Shown here one piece after another: positions 6,326 through 14,042 of a stretch of DNA of 18,388 bases (its first letter is position 1; every line of letters starts with the position of its first letter). Source of the stretch: Lachnospiraceae bacterium UBA7027. Lineage in GTDB: Bacteria; Bacillota; Clostridia; Lachnospirales; Lachnospiraceae. Both the position numbers and the translations under genes were made by a program. The notes below the pieces were generated by a model. It ran no database searches. It saw only the letters and a program-made list of their open reading frames with translations, and was not told where the DNA came from. The stretch lies in assembly GCA_002494135.1 (NCBI GenBank), contig DLBG01000117.1, forward strand, positions 1 through 18,388, given 5' to 3'.

Positions 6326-6350
6326 GCCGGATCCGGCAATTTCCTGCCGG
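6326..6350 (-). repeat. GC-rich inverted repeat after mnmA
   Basis: CCGGCA / TGCCGG (6333-6338 and 6345-6350, 6-base loop) overlaps the perfect 12-bp palindrome GCCGGATCCGGC (6326-6337), starting 6 bases after the mnmA stop. The two folds exclude each other. With no T-run on either side it is not a convincing intrinsic terminator. It may stabilise the mRNA end or partly attenuate the downstream lipoprotein gene. Confidence 0.4.
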
Positions 6351-6356
6351 TCGTAT

Positions 6357-7454
6357 TTACCGTAATTCGCAGATCTTTCCTCCGCCGATGACATAACCGT
6401 TCTCATCATAGAAAACAGCAGCCTGACCCGGTGTTGCGGCACGAACGGCCTTTTCAAACGTAATCAGAACTCTTCCGTCTTCCTGCATCTTAAGATCCGC
6501 CCATTCGCCGTCGTGACGATAACGGATTTTCACCTTTGCACGGATTGTCTCTCCCGCTGCCGGCTCTTCGATGCTCATAAAATTCAGATCCGTGCAGGTA
6601 ATCTTACTTCCCCAGAGGGTTTCTTCCTCGCAAAGCACAACTTCATTCGTTTCCGGGCGGATTTCTCTTACATAGACGGGATGTCCGAAAGCAAGCCCGA
6701 GGCCCTTTCTCTGTCCAATGGTATAGCGGATGATTCCTTTGTGTTCTCCAAGAATCTTTCCTGCCCCGTCAACGAAATTCCCAGGTCCGAGGCGGTTTGC
6801 GATTTTCTCATAATCGTCTGCAAAGACCGTCTTTGCGCGTTCCGTCACGTACTGCGGATAGCAGCCGTCCTCCACGAAACAGATTTCCTGGGAGTCGGAT
6901 TTTTCCGCCACGGGAATCTCCGCCTTTCTGGCAATTTCGCGAACCTCGGCCTTGGTATAATCGCAAAGCGGCATTAACAGCCCGGAAAGCTGATCCTGCG
7001 TAAGTTTATAGAGCATATAGGTCTGGTCTTTGGATGTCGGGGTATGCTGTACGCTGTAACGGCCGTTCGGCAGTCTGACAACCCTTGCGTAATGGCCGGT
7101 TGCGATGAAATCGGCCTGTAGCAGTTCTGCCACATAGCGCATTCCCGCGAATTTTACATAACGGTTGCACTCCACGCAGGGGCTCGGAGTCCGTCCGTTT
7201 ATATACTCCGAAACAAAAGGAGTGGTAACGTATTTGCAGAAATCTTTCCCTACGTTCTGAATGTGATACGGAATACCGAGTTTCAGGCAGATGCGTCTAG
7301 CATCCTCCATCTCGCAGCACTTGCTGACCTCGGTATCGGAATCCACCCAGGTCCGCAGCGTCACGCCCACAACCTCGTATCCCTGCTCCTTCAGCAAATA
7401 TGCAGTTACCGCGCTGTCCACTCCTCCGGAGAGACCTACCACAACCTTACTCAT
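6357..7454 (-). CDS. mnmA: tRNA 2-thiouridine(34) synthase MnmA
   Basis: This 365-residue protein transfers sulfur to uridine 34 of tRNAs for Lys, Glu and Gln. The PP-loop SGGVDS is at residues 9-14 and binds ATP. The catalytic cysteines are C93 in TPSPCVECN and C192 in DSQEICFVEDG. The GHYAR motif (120-124) and the C-terminal beta-barrel (GQRKGLGLAFGHPVYV, ATPGQAAVFY) are also present. Length and motif order are those of complete MnmA. The start is 4 bases after the stop of the AarF-like gene (TAG AGTT ATG), so translation is probably coupled. The sulfur donor, usually a cysteine desulfurase, is not in the window. Confidence 0.97.
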   Translation of the reverse strand: MSKVVVGLSGGVDSAVTAYLLKEQGYEVVGVTLRTWVDSDTEVSKCCEMEDARRICLKLGIPYHIQNVGKDFCKYVTTPFVSEYINGRTPSPCVECNRYVKFAGMRYVAELLQADFIATGHYARVVRLPNGRYSVQHTPTSKDQTYMLYKLTQDQLSGLLMPLCDYTKAEVREIARKAEIPVAEKSDSQEICFVEDGCYPQYVTERAKTVFADDYEKIANRLGPGNFVDGAGKILGEHKGIIRYTIGQRKGLGLAFGHPVYVREIRPETNEVVLCEEETLWGSKITCTDLNFMSIEEPAAGETIRAKVKIRYRHDGEWADLKMQEDGRVLITFEKAVRAATPGQAAVFYDENGYVIGGGKICELR

Positions 7455-7458
7455 AACT

Positions 7459-9078
7459 CTACTTTTTTCTTCTCTTGTGAATCGTAATAATCAGATAAAT
7501 ACCCATACCGAATGCCCCGAGATATCCGGCAAAACCGAGAATCGGAATATCCAGAATCCGCGGCTGCATATTCGTGGTACAGATTAAACTGGAACTGATA
7601 ATCGTGGACGCCATGATGATACAAAGAATCAAATCCCCGACCATGATTTCCACACGACGCATTAAAGGATCGATGCCGACCGGTTCCACATTGACCTTTG
7701 TCTGTCCCTTGATGACGGACTTCATTAGATCCGCGGAAAGCGAAGGTATCGTCAGTGATTTTTTCGCCGACTCGTAAACGGCTCTGGTATCTCCCAGAAT
7801 TTCCTGCTTTAAATCAAATTCCTCGAGCATGTCATGCATGACCTTGCCGGAGAAAAGCTGTGCCATGTTTACGTCAACATTTAATTTGGCCACAACGCCT
7901 TCGATGGTAACCAGGGCACGTACCAGCATGGAGAAGCCCTGCGGGAGCGCGATGCCGTGGTTGGCGGCAAGTTCTACCACTTCCCCCAGAAGCTCGCCGA
8001 TATTCATGTCTTCCAGATTCATGGAACAGTACCGTTCCATGACGCTGTCGATATCGTTAAACAGTTCCGGATGGTTAACGGGGCGCTTCGGTTTACCAAG
8101 AGAAAGCACCGCGTTTTTCATTAAATTGACGTCTTTCTGCACGACGGCGGCCACGGCCATTTTTAAAATATTCTGTTCTTTCTTTCCGAAGCGGCCGACC
8201 ATGCCCCAATCCAGCCAGACAATCCTTCCGTTTAAAATCTCCAGATTTCCCTGGTGCGGATCCGCATGGAAGAGTCCGTCATCAAGTACCTGCTTTAAGA
8301 AGTTATTCACCAGCTTGGTTGCAACTTCCCTGCGGTCGTAACCTTCTTCTTCCAGTTTTTTTAAGTTACCGACGGAGAAGCCGTCGATGAAACTCATTGT
8401 CATAACACGCTGGGTGGTGTATTCGGGGATGATTTTTGCGCAATCCACATACTTTACATCCTTCATGTTATTCTCGAATTCCATCGTGTTTTCCGCTTCG
8501 ATTCTGAAATCCAGCTCATTGATGGAAACCTGCTTTAACTCCTGTACCACCATGTCAAAATCCACGGTCTGGTTGACGGGTGAGATTTTGGCCATTTTAG
8601 CAGCCTTGGACAGAAGGGAAAAATCTTTCATCATCATATCCGCGACATACGGACGCTGTACCTTGATAACCACCTTCTGACCGTCCGGCAGAATCGCCGC
8701 ATGAACCTGTGCAATGGATGCGCTGCCGAGAGGCTTCTCCTCTATGGACTGAAAGAGTTCGGAAACGGGTCTGCCGAGCTCGTTTTCAATCTCTTTGCGT
8801 ATGATATCGATGTCTAAAGGTTTTACGTCCGCACGAAGTTTCTCAAGTTCCTCGCAGTATTCCTTCGGAAGCACATCCGTACGGGAAGACATTACCTGTC
8901 CGATTTTGATAAAGGTCGGTCCTAAATCTTCCAGAATCTGACGCAGATTCTCCGGCGTCAGACCGTTCCTTACCAGATTGTGTTTTCTGATTACACCGGC
9001 TATTTCCTCTAAACGTTTGGTTTCATCAAACATTTCCTTCGGAATGCTCTTAAATTTCATTTCAAGCCTGCTCACCAT
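7459..9078 (-). CDS. AarF/UbiB (ABC1) family kinase-like protein
   Basis: This 539-residue protein has the atypical kinase features of the UbiB/COQ8 family: KIGQ motif (about 58-61), alanine-rich loop PLGSASIAQVHAA in place of the usual glycine loop, VVIKVQRP lysine, HADPHQGN catalytic loop and VWLDWGMVGRFG (a DFG equivalent). Two C-terminal membrane helices follow (about 485-530). In ubiquinone makers this family supports quinone synthesis, but no quinone gene is seen here, so the role in this organism is open; lipid homeostasis or small-molecule handling has been proposed for the family. The start overlaps the phasin-like gene by 17 bases with AAGGCG before it; the ATG at 9060 is an alternative. 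Confidence 0.93.
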   Translation of the reverse strand: MVSRLEMKFKSIPKEMFDETKRLEEIAGVIRKHNLVRNGLTPENLRQILEDLGPTFIKIGQVMSSRTDVLPKEYCEELEKLRADVKPLDIDIIRKEIENELGRPVSELFQSIEEKPLGSASIAQVHAAILPDGQKVVIKVQRPYVADMMMKDFSLLSKAAKMAKISPVNQTVDFDMVVQELKQVSINELDFRIEAENTMEFENNMKDVKYVDCAKIIPEYTTQRVMTMSFIDGFSVGNLKKLEEEGYDRREVATKLVNNFLKQVLDDGLFHADPHQGNLEILNGRIVWLDWGMVGRFGKKEQNILKMAVAAVVQKDVNLMKNAVLSLGKPKRPVNHPELFNDIDSVMERYCSMNLEDMNIGELLGEVVELAANHGIALPQGFSMLVRALVTIEGVVAKLNVDVNMAQLFSGKVMHDMLEEFDLKQEILGDTRAVYESAKKSLTIPSLSADLMKSVIKGQTKVNVEPVGIDPLMRRVEIMVGDLILCIIMASTIISSSLICTTNMQPRILDIPILGFAGYLGAFGMGIYLIITIHKRRKK

Positions 9079-9343
9079 CGTCGCCTTCTTTCTGATCGGG
9101 AATATAGGAAACGGTCACTCCGTGACCCAAACTGTACGTGTGATCTTCTCTTTCCTTTGCTTCTTTCTTTGCCCGCATGGCCTCACGGTTTCCGTTGTAA
9201 GTCAGTTCTTCGTTGTCCACTTCGCCGATTCCGAAGACCTCGCTTCCTCTGTGCAGAAGATCCTTTATTTCCTCATTCTGCTTATCCACTGTTCCGAGAC
9301 CGGCAATGATAATGTCTTTTGCAGCATCCTTCATTGTTTTCAT
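9062..9343 (-). CDS. Small phasin-like protein next to the AarF kinase
   Basis: This 93-residue protein has an amphipathic N-terminal helix (DAAKDIIIAGLGTVDKQNEEIKDLLHRG) resembling phasin or polyhydroxyalkanoate granule-associated protein helices, then a charged middle (REAMRAKKEAKERED) and an acidic tail. It overlaps the following AarF-like gene by 17 bases, so the products are probably made together. The start has GAGG about 9 bases upstream. Similarity to phasins is by pattern only; no storage-polymer gene is visible, so a regulatory or scaffold partner of the kinase is as likely. Confidence 0.7.
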   Translation of the reverse strand: MKTMKDAAKDIIIAGLGTVDKQNEEIKDLLHRGSEVFGIGEVDNEELTYNGNREAMRAKKEAKEREDHTYSLGHGVTVSYIPDQKEGDDGEQA

Positions 9344-9364
9344 AGCATCGCCTCATCAAAAAAT

Positions 9365-9420
9365 AGTCTGTCGGTTGTGCACCGCTCTATAAAGGGTATT
9401 ATAGCACAACCAGACAGACT
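9365..9420. promoter_or_regulatory. Long inverted repeat: terminator with embedded -10 element
   Basis: AGTCTGTC-GGTTGTGC (9365-9380) is mirrored by GCACAACC-A-GACAGACT (9404-9420), 16 pairs with one extra base and a 23-base centre. On the minus strand the hairpin is followed by ATTTTTT, as expected for a terminator of the P-type ATPase gene ending at 9447. Its centre contains TGCTATAAT (9406-9398), an extended -10, pointing at the phasin-like gene, though no good -35 is visible. The element may end one transcript and start the next. It could also be a regulator binding site. Confidence 0.6.
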
Positions 9421-9446
9421 TAAGTCGTATTCTTATGAATTTATCA

Positions 9447-11393
9447 TCAGAGTTTGTTTACCTTCAAAGCACGGATGGCATTTAAAACCGCGATAATCAT
9501 AACACCCACATCGGCGAAAATCGCAAGCCACATATTCGCGATTCCGAGCGCGCCCAGAATCAGGCAGGCAAACTTGACAACGAGTGCGAATGCAATATTT
9601 TCGTAAACGATACGCAGACATTTTCTCGAAATGCGGATGGCCTTGGATATTTTAAGGGGATCGTCATCCATTAAAACCACATCGGCCGCCTCGATGGCCG
9701 CATCGGAGCCCATGGCTCCCATCGCAATACCGATATCCGCACGGGTAAGTACCGGAGCATCGTTGATTCCGTCGCCGACAAAGGCAAGTTTGCCGTCATA
9801 GGTCTTATCGTTGATAATCCTCTCTACTTCACCGACTTTACCGGCAGGAAGGAGATCGCTTATTACTTCATCCACTCCGAGACTCGCGGCAACACCTTCC
9901 GCAACCTTTGCGGCATCACCGGTCAGCATAACGGTTTTACGCACACCGGCACTTTTGAGTTTCAGTATCGCCTCTTTGGAGGATTCCTTTTCCACATCGG
10001 ATATAACAATGTGGCCGGCATACTCTCCGTCAAGAGCCATGTGCAGGATGGTTCCGACACAGTGGCAGTCGATGTGAGGCACATTTAAGCGGTGCATCAG
10101 TTTATGATTGCCGATGGCTACCTTCACGCCGTCCACCGTCGCCAGGATGCCTTCGCCGCTGATTTCTTCGATGTCGCTGACACGGTCGCGGTTTACGGGT
10201 TTTCCATATGCGTTCTTTAAGCTTTTGCTGATCGGATGCGAGGATGCGCATTCCGCGAACGCCGCGTACTCCAATAGTTTCTCGTTCTCAATCCGGTTAT
10301 GATGTACACCCGTAACCTCGAAAACACCTTTGGTCAGGGTACCGGTTTTGTCAAAGACAACGGTTTTGACCTTCGATAAGGTTTCCAGATAATTCGAACC
10401 TTTGATCAGAATTCCTTCTTTTCCCGCTCCGCCGATTCCGGCAAAAAAGCTTAGGGGAATGCTGATAACCAGTGCACACGGGCAGCTGATTACAAGGAAG
10501 GTTAAGGCTCTGTAAATCCATGTGGGCCAGACGGAAAGGGGCTGGCGGAAAACAAGGATCTGTACCAGTGCGGGCAGAATTGCAAGTGCCAGGGCACTGT
10601 AGCAGACTGCCGGTGTATAGATTCTCGCAAACTTGGAGATGAACTCCTCGGATTTGGATTTGCGGGAACTTGCGTTTTCCACAAGTTCTAAAATCTTTGA
10701 AACCGTGGATTCGCCGAAGTCCTTTGTGGTTCGAATTTTTATTACACTGCTTAAATTAATGGATCCGGAGATGACCTCGTCGCCGGCCTGCACATCTCTC
10801 GGAAGACTCTCACCCGTTAAGGCAACCGTATTCAGGGAGGAAATTCCTTCGGTAACGATGCCGTCGATGGGAATTTTCTCACCGGGCTGTACAACGATGA
10901 CGGTGCCGACCGTTACTTCAGAAGGATCCACTTGTGTCAGCTCCCCGTTTTCCTCGATGTTGGCATAGTCCGGACGTATGTCCATAAGGTTCGAGATATT
11001 CTTTCTGCTCTTGCCGACCGCGATGCTCTGGAACAGCTCTCCGATCTGATAAAACAGCATAACCGCAATGGCTTCCGTATAATCGCCGTTTTTTTGAATT
11101 AAGGCAACCACAATGGCGCCGATTGTCGCAACCGCCATCAGGAAATTTTCATCGAAAACCTGCCCTTTGATGATGCCCTTGAAGGCCTTCTTTAAAATGT
11201 CATATCCGATGATTCCGTACGGAACCATGTATACGATAAACCAGAAGGGTTCTTTGATGACAAAACTACGAATCGGAAGTCCGTTTTCATCCAGCGGATT
11301 CTCTCCCAGAAAAACATATGCGATTCGCAGCGCAATCATAAGAACGGCGGCGATAATGATTCGGATTAGAACTTTTTTCTGCTTCTTTTTCAT
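9447..11393 (-). CDS. P1B-type heavy-metal transporting ATPase (Zn/Cd/Pb class)
   Basis: This 648-residue protein exports soft divalent metals across the membrane. It shows TGES (193-196), the metal-site CPC in VISCPCALVISIP (304-306), the phosphorylation motif DKTGTLT with D348, and GDGINDAP (540-547). In the last helices K607 (VVKFA) and D628 (IFADVG) match the lysine/aspartate pair of ZntA, pointing to Zn/Cd/Pb rather than Cu. The usual N-terminal metal-binding domain is absent; instead it is a separate protein 24 bases upstream. The divergent regulator at 11793 is the likely controller. AGGAAA precedes the start. Confidence 0.94.
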   Translation of the reverse strand: MKKKQKKVLIRIIIAAVLMIALRIAYVFLGENPLDENGLPIRSFVIKEPFWFIVYMVPYGIIGYDILKKAFKGIIKGQVFDENFLMAVATIGAIVVALIQKNGDYTEAIAVMLFYQIGELFQSIAVGKSRKNISNLMDIRPDYANIEENGELTQVDPSEVTVGTVIVVQPGEKIPIDGIVTEGISSLNTVALTGESLPRDVQAGDEVISGSINLSSVIKIRTTKDFGESTVSKILELVENASSRKSKSEEFISKFARIYTPAVCYSALALAILPALVQILVFRQPLSVWPTWIYRALTFLVISCPCALVISIPLSFFAGIGGAGKEGILIKGSNYLETLSKVKTVVFDKTGTLTKGVFEVTGVHHNRIENEKLLEYAAFAECASSHPISKSLKNAYGKPVNRDRVSDIEEISGEGILATVDGVKVAIGNHKLMHRLNVPHIDCHCVGTILHMALDGEYAGHIVISDVEKESSKEAILKLKSAGVRKTVMLTGDAAKVAEGVAASLGVDEVISDLLPAGKVGEVERIINDKTYDGKLAFVGDGINDAPVLTRADIGIAMGAMGSDAAIEAADVVLMDDDPLKISKAIRISRKCLRIVYENIAFALVVKFACLILGALGIANMWLAIFADVGVMIIAVLNAIRALKVNKL

Positions 11394-11417
11394 GGTTTCC
11401 TATTTGCAACCGTCTTT

Positions 11418-11636
11418 CTAGAAATAAATTTCGCAGTCATCTTCCACTTTCTTGCAGTTCTTCAATACATTCTTCATAACGGCCTTTTCGTCAGCGCCTT
11501 CCGCGAATTCGACAATCATCTTCTGCGTCATGAAGTTTACGGTTGCCGAAGCAATGCCTTCGGTTTTCTTCGTTGCTTCTTCCATTTTGTTTGCACAGTT
11601 TGCGCAGTCAACTTCGATTTCATACTGTTTTTTCAT
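11418..11636 (-). CDS. Stand-alone heavy-metal-associated (HMA) domain protein
   Basis: This 72-residue protein has the ferredoxin-like HMA pattern: strand YEIEVDC, the metal motif CANC with following helix (NKMEEATKKTEG), strand SATVNFMTQKMIVEF and helix. The ending NCKKVEDDCEIYF adds two more cysteines. The ATG at 11636 is chosen over a TTG at 11651 because the TTG lies within the GGAGG ribosome binding site. It probably passes metal to, or regulates, the ATPase encoded next, which lacks its own HMA domain. Confidence 0.93.
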   Translation of the reverse strand: MKKQYEIEVDCANCANKMEEATKKTEGIASATVNFMTQKMIVEFAEGADEKAVMKNVLKNCKKVEDDCEIYF

Positions 11637-11652
11637 ATATTTTTCCTCCAAG

Positions 11653-11680
11653 ATTAAATCATTGTTTAATGTTTATGATT
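11653..11680. promoter_or_regulatory. Candidate operator of the metal-efflux operon
   Basis: ATTAAA-TCATTG-TTTAAT (11653-11670) is a perfect 6+6 dyad, and AATCAT-n12-ATGATT (11657-11662 and 11675-11680) is a second overlapping one. AT-rich dyads of this length near the transcription start are typical of ArsR/SmtB repressors. Assignment to the divergent regulator is inferred from position. A further spaced dyad AGCCCGA/TCGGGCT (11699-11705 and 11757-11763) lies across the intergenic region. Confidence 0.5.
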
Positions 11681-11682
11681 GG

Positions 11683-11711
11683 AGTATACTAATCACAGAG
11701 CCCGATTTCAA
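11683..11711 (-). promoter_or_regulatory. Promoter of the HMA-ATPase operon
   Basis: On the minus strand -35 TTGAAA (11711-11706), a 17-base spacer and -10 TATACT (11688-11683) are well placed, with start near 11676. The candidate operator dyads lie at and just after the start, so binding would block initiation. I could not find an equally good promoter for the divergent regulator. Confidence 0.75.
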
Positions 11712-11792
11712 TATGTTTCCCTGAATCATTTCCTTTTGGGATAAAATGTTTTCCGTTCGGGCTATTTTTAAAAATACCGAAGAGGATACCGT

Positions 11793-12692
11793 ATGGAAAA
11801 ATTACCGCATGAGCATGCGCACCGGCATGCACACAATCTGGACCAGATCATCAGACAGAGCAGCCAGCTCGAAGATTTTGAGCGGATTGCGGATGTATTT
11901 GAAAAGTTATCGGATGCAAGGCGCGTTCAGATTTACTGGATTCTGTGCCATTGCGAAGAATGCGTTACCGACATCGCGGCAATGGTCGAGATGTCGTCTC
12001 CGGCCGTCTCTCATCATCTTCGTGTACTGAAGGAATGCGGCCTGATAGAGAGCCGGCGCGAGGGCCGTGAGGTGATTTACAGCGCAACGGATGACGAACT
12101 TACGCACCTTCTGCACGTGGCGACCGAGGAGATTATGAGTGTCTCCTGTCCCGAAGCCGACATCGTACCCGAGGATTTCCGCCCTATGAAAACATCTCAT
12201 GTGCATAAAAAGCAGGATTCATCGGCCGAGCAGAAGGAGATCCGTCACCCGGCAGACACCTGCTGCCACAATCCCGCTCATCACCACAAATCCGCTGAAA
12301 CAACAACCTCCAACGGCGAAGTCCCAAACGGTTCTTCCCTGAATCTTGCCATACAGATTCATGAATACTTAAATGAACACCTCGACCAGCACATCACGAT
12401 TGAAACGCTCTCGAAACATTTCTGCGTCAATCCGACCACGATAAAAACCGTCTTTCGCGAGACCTTCGGCAATTCCCTGGCGGCACACACAAGGGAACAC
12501 CGCATGGAAAAAGCTGCCGGACTTCTTCGGGAAAGCAGTCTTTCCCTGGCAGAAATCGCGACAGCTGTCGGTTATCATAATCAAAGTAAATTTACGCAGG
12601 CCTTCAGGGAGTCGTACGGCATGCTGCCCAAGGACTACCGTGCGAAGGCTAAAACTCCTCCTCATACGGCTTCTTCGTCAAAAGCCTTGTAA
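11793..12692 (+). CDS. ArsR/SmtB-AraC fusion metalloregulator
   Basis: In this 299-residue protein the N-terminus is His-rich (HEHAHRHAH, 7-14). Residues about 27-120 form an ArsR/SmtB winged helix (RIADVFEKLSDARRVQIYWIL; MSSPAVSHHLRVLKECGLIESRREGREVIY), with cysteines C52, C54 and C57 where CadC-like sensors hold their alpha3 metal site. A low-complexity linker has CC (157-158) and HHH (163-165). Residues about 185-283 are a complete AraC double HTH ending GYHNQSKFTQAFRESYGMLPKDYR. ArsR proteins repress and release on metal binding, and AraC domains usually activate, so the fusion may do both. It is divergent from the efflux operon. AGAGG precedes the start by about 8 bases. Its 3' end overlaps the convergent gene by 44 bases. 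Confidence 0.92.
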   Translation: MEKLPHEHAHRHAHNLDQIIRQSSQLEDFERIADVFEKLSDARRVQIYWILCHCEECVTDIAAMVEMSSPAVSHHLRVLKECGLIESRREGREVIYSATDDELTHLLHVATEEIMSVSCPEADIVPEDFRPMKTSHVHKKQDSSAEQKEIRHPADTCCHNPAHHHKSAETTTSNGEVPNGSSLNLAIQIHEYLNEHLDQHITIETLSKHFCVNPTTIKTVFRETFGNSLAAHTREHRMEKAAGLLRESSLSLAEIATAVGYHNQSKFTQAFRESYGMLPKDYRAKAKTPPHTASSSKAL

Positions 12693-13293
12693 TTAAGGTC
12701 CCGTTCAGTTTGATAAAACTGCCGATATTGTACAAAAGGCCCACACGGTCCATATAATGCACGTTTTCGACGCGCTCGGGGGAGAAGTATTTCTCCTCCT
12801 TTTCATAAGGAGCCATCAGTTCCTCGAGTTCCTCGATGGTATATTTGTAATACTCCCGTTCCATATATACGGCTTTTGTCATTTCAAGGATTTTACCCAC
12901 GAAGGACATGCAGTTGTAGGCTTTGTAGATGCGGAATCCGTGAAAAAGATTCATGGTCAGCGCCGAATAAAGGTTGAAGTAATAATTCTTCCGGTCCCTG
13001 TAAACGGTTGCAAGGAATCGTTTGATGCGTTCCTTGTTTTCTTTTGTCACGGGGACTTCGAATACTTTGAGTTTCACATCGTTGTAATCGCCATAGGCAT
13101 AGCAGTCCATGGTCTCGCGCATAAAACCGCTGCAGAACGGTCCGTAGTGACGGAAACGCGAAAAGGAATAAAAATAGCGAAATTCGTCATCGAGGCAGAC
13201 GGTGATGTGCGTATATTCATACGGGTCAAGCAGTCTGGCGAGTCTGCCTAAAACGGTATGTGACTTTTCAAGAACGACATAAATATGTTCCAT
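12649..13293 (-). CDS. Permuted NlpC/P60 (LRAT/YiiX-like) candidate
   Basis: This 214-residue protein is not closely recognised. Two segments fit the circularly permuted papain-like fold: a His in a strand near the N-terminus (YEYTHITVCLDD, H29) and a Cys at the start of a helix later on (AYNCMSFVGKIL, C128). The order His before Cys is that of YiiX/YaeF and LRAT-type enzymes, which act on amide or ester bonds, several of them on lipids. The protein has no signal peptide and is rich in Tyr and Phe. It is last in the lipid operon, 19 bases after the CDP-alcohol phosphatidyltransferase gene. An acyl-transfer or deacylation step is inferred from fold and context. No terminator follows. Confidence 0.6.
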   Translation of the reverse strand: MEHIYVVLEKSHTVLGRLARLLDPYEYTHITVCLDDEFRYFYSFSRFRHYGPFCSGFMRETMDCYAYGDYNDVKLKVFEVPVTKENKERIKRFLATVYRDRKNYYFNLYSALTMNLFHGFRIYKAYNCMSFVGKILEMTKAVYMEREYYKYTIEELEELMAPYEKEEKYFSPERVENVHYMDRVGLLYNIGSFIKLNGTLITRLLTKKPYEEEF

Positions 13294-13312
13294 ATGCTTC
13301 CTCCTTTTTTGA

Positions 13313-14008
13313 CTATTCCTCTTTTTTATCCTCTCTGCGAATCTTTATATAAATCGAAATCTGCAGCCGGATCATCTCGATGTACATGGGAATTCCTCCG
13401 ACCACACAGACCGCGTCCGCGAACGTAAAATCGATTCCCCGGATGGTAAACAACACCCTGCAGGATGTAATCATGCTTCCGATTAAAAGCACGAAGAAGA
13501 AAAAGTGCGTCTCCGTCGGACCGACCATCGGGAAACTGAATCGCTTTAAATACAGGATTTCATTCATCGACGTAAAGATGATCAGTGCGTATACCGGAAC
13601 CATGAAGATGGTAAAATACCAGTGCATAACTCCCGAAAATGTCAGCGCAATCAAAAGATACGTAATGTGCAGAATGTCCGTCAGCAGATCAAAATATGCC
13701 CCCCGGTTGCTTTTTAAATTTCTCTCTCGCGCAACATAACCGTCAAGACTGTCACAGATTAAGTGTGTCAGCACACCGAGGCAGCTGCCGATTAAAAAAA
13801 GCGGATGCACCCTTGCCATCGCGGCGCAGATAATCCCGATGAGCGCACCGACCGCGCCGAAAGCGGTCACCATGTTCGGTGTCACGGCTTTCGGAATGAT
13901 TCTCCCGAGTGTATTGATAATCAAAAAATCCACCCAGCGCTCCAAAAGACTCGGCTGGATTTTTTCCACCTTGCCGTCTGTTTTATCTGTTTTTTTCTGA
14001 CCAGGCAT
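13313..14008 (-). CDS. CDP-alcohol phosphatidyltransferase family protein
   Basis: This 231-residue membrane enzyme has the full family motif: D86-S-L-D89-G-Y-V-A-R, then G103-x3-D107-x3-D111. These residues bind the metal ions and the CDP moiety and transfer the phosphatidyl group to an alcohol. About six hydrophobic segments surround it. The N-terminal 20 residues are a charged extension (KKTDKTDGKVEKIQ). GGCGGG lies about 6 bases before the ATG. The acceptor (glycerol phosphate, inositol, serine or another alcohol) cannot be read from the motif. Its place among acyl-chain genes suggests a special head group or lipid. Confidence 0.92.
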   Translation of the reverse strand: MPGQKKTDKTDGKVEKIQPSLLERWVDFLIINTLGRIIPKAVTPNMVTAFGAVGALIGIICAAMARVHPLFLIGSCLGVLTHLICDSLDGYVARERNLKSNRGAYFDLLTDILHITYLLIALTFSGVMHWYFTIFMVPVYALIIFTSMNEILYLKRFSFPMVGPTETHFFFFVLLIGSMITSCRVLFTIRGIDFTFADAVCVVGGIPMYIEMIRLQISIYIKIRREDKKEE

Positions 14009-14042
14009 TCAATCCCGCCTTTCCATCCGATACAGCCACTCG

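Noticed and set aside
6321..6356. Intrinsic terminator between mnmA and the lipoprotein gene
   Set aside because: The inverted repeats are GC-rich but lack a T-run on either strand, and the arms overlap in competing folds. It is listed only as a repeat.
11637..11651. Five extra residues at the start of the HMA protein from a TTG start
   Set aside because: The TTG falls within the GGAGG ribosome binding site that serves the ATG at 11636.
11712..11792. Promoter for the ArsR-AraC fusion gene
   Set aside because: TAAAAT at 11742-11747 resembles a -10, but no acceptable -35 lies 16-19 bases upstream, so I do not call it.
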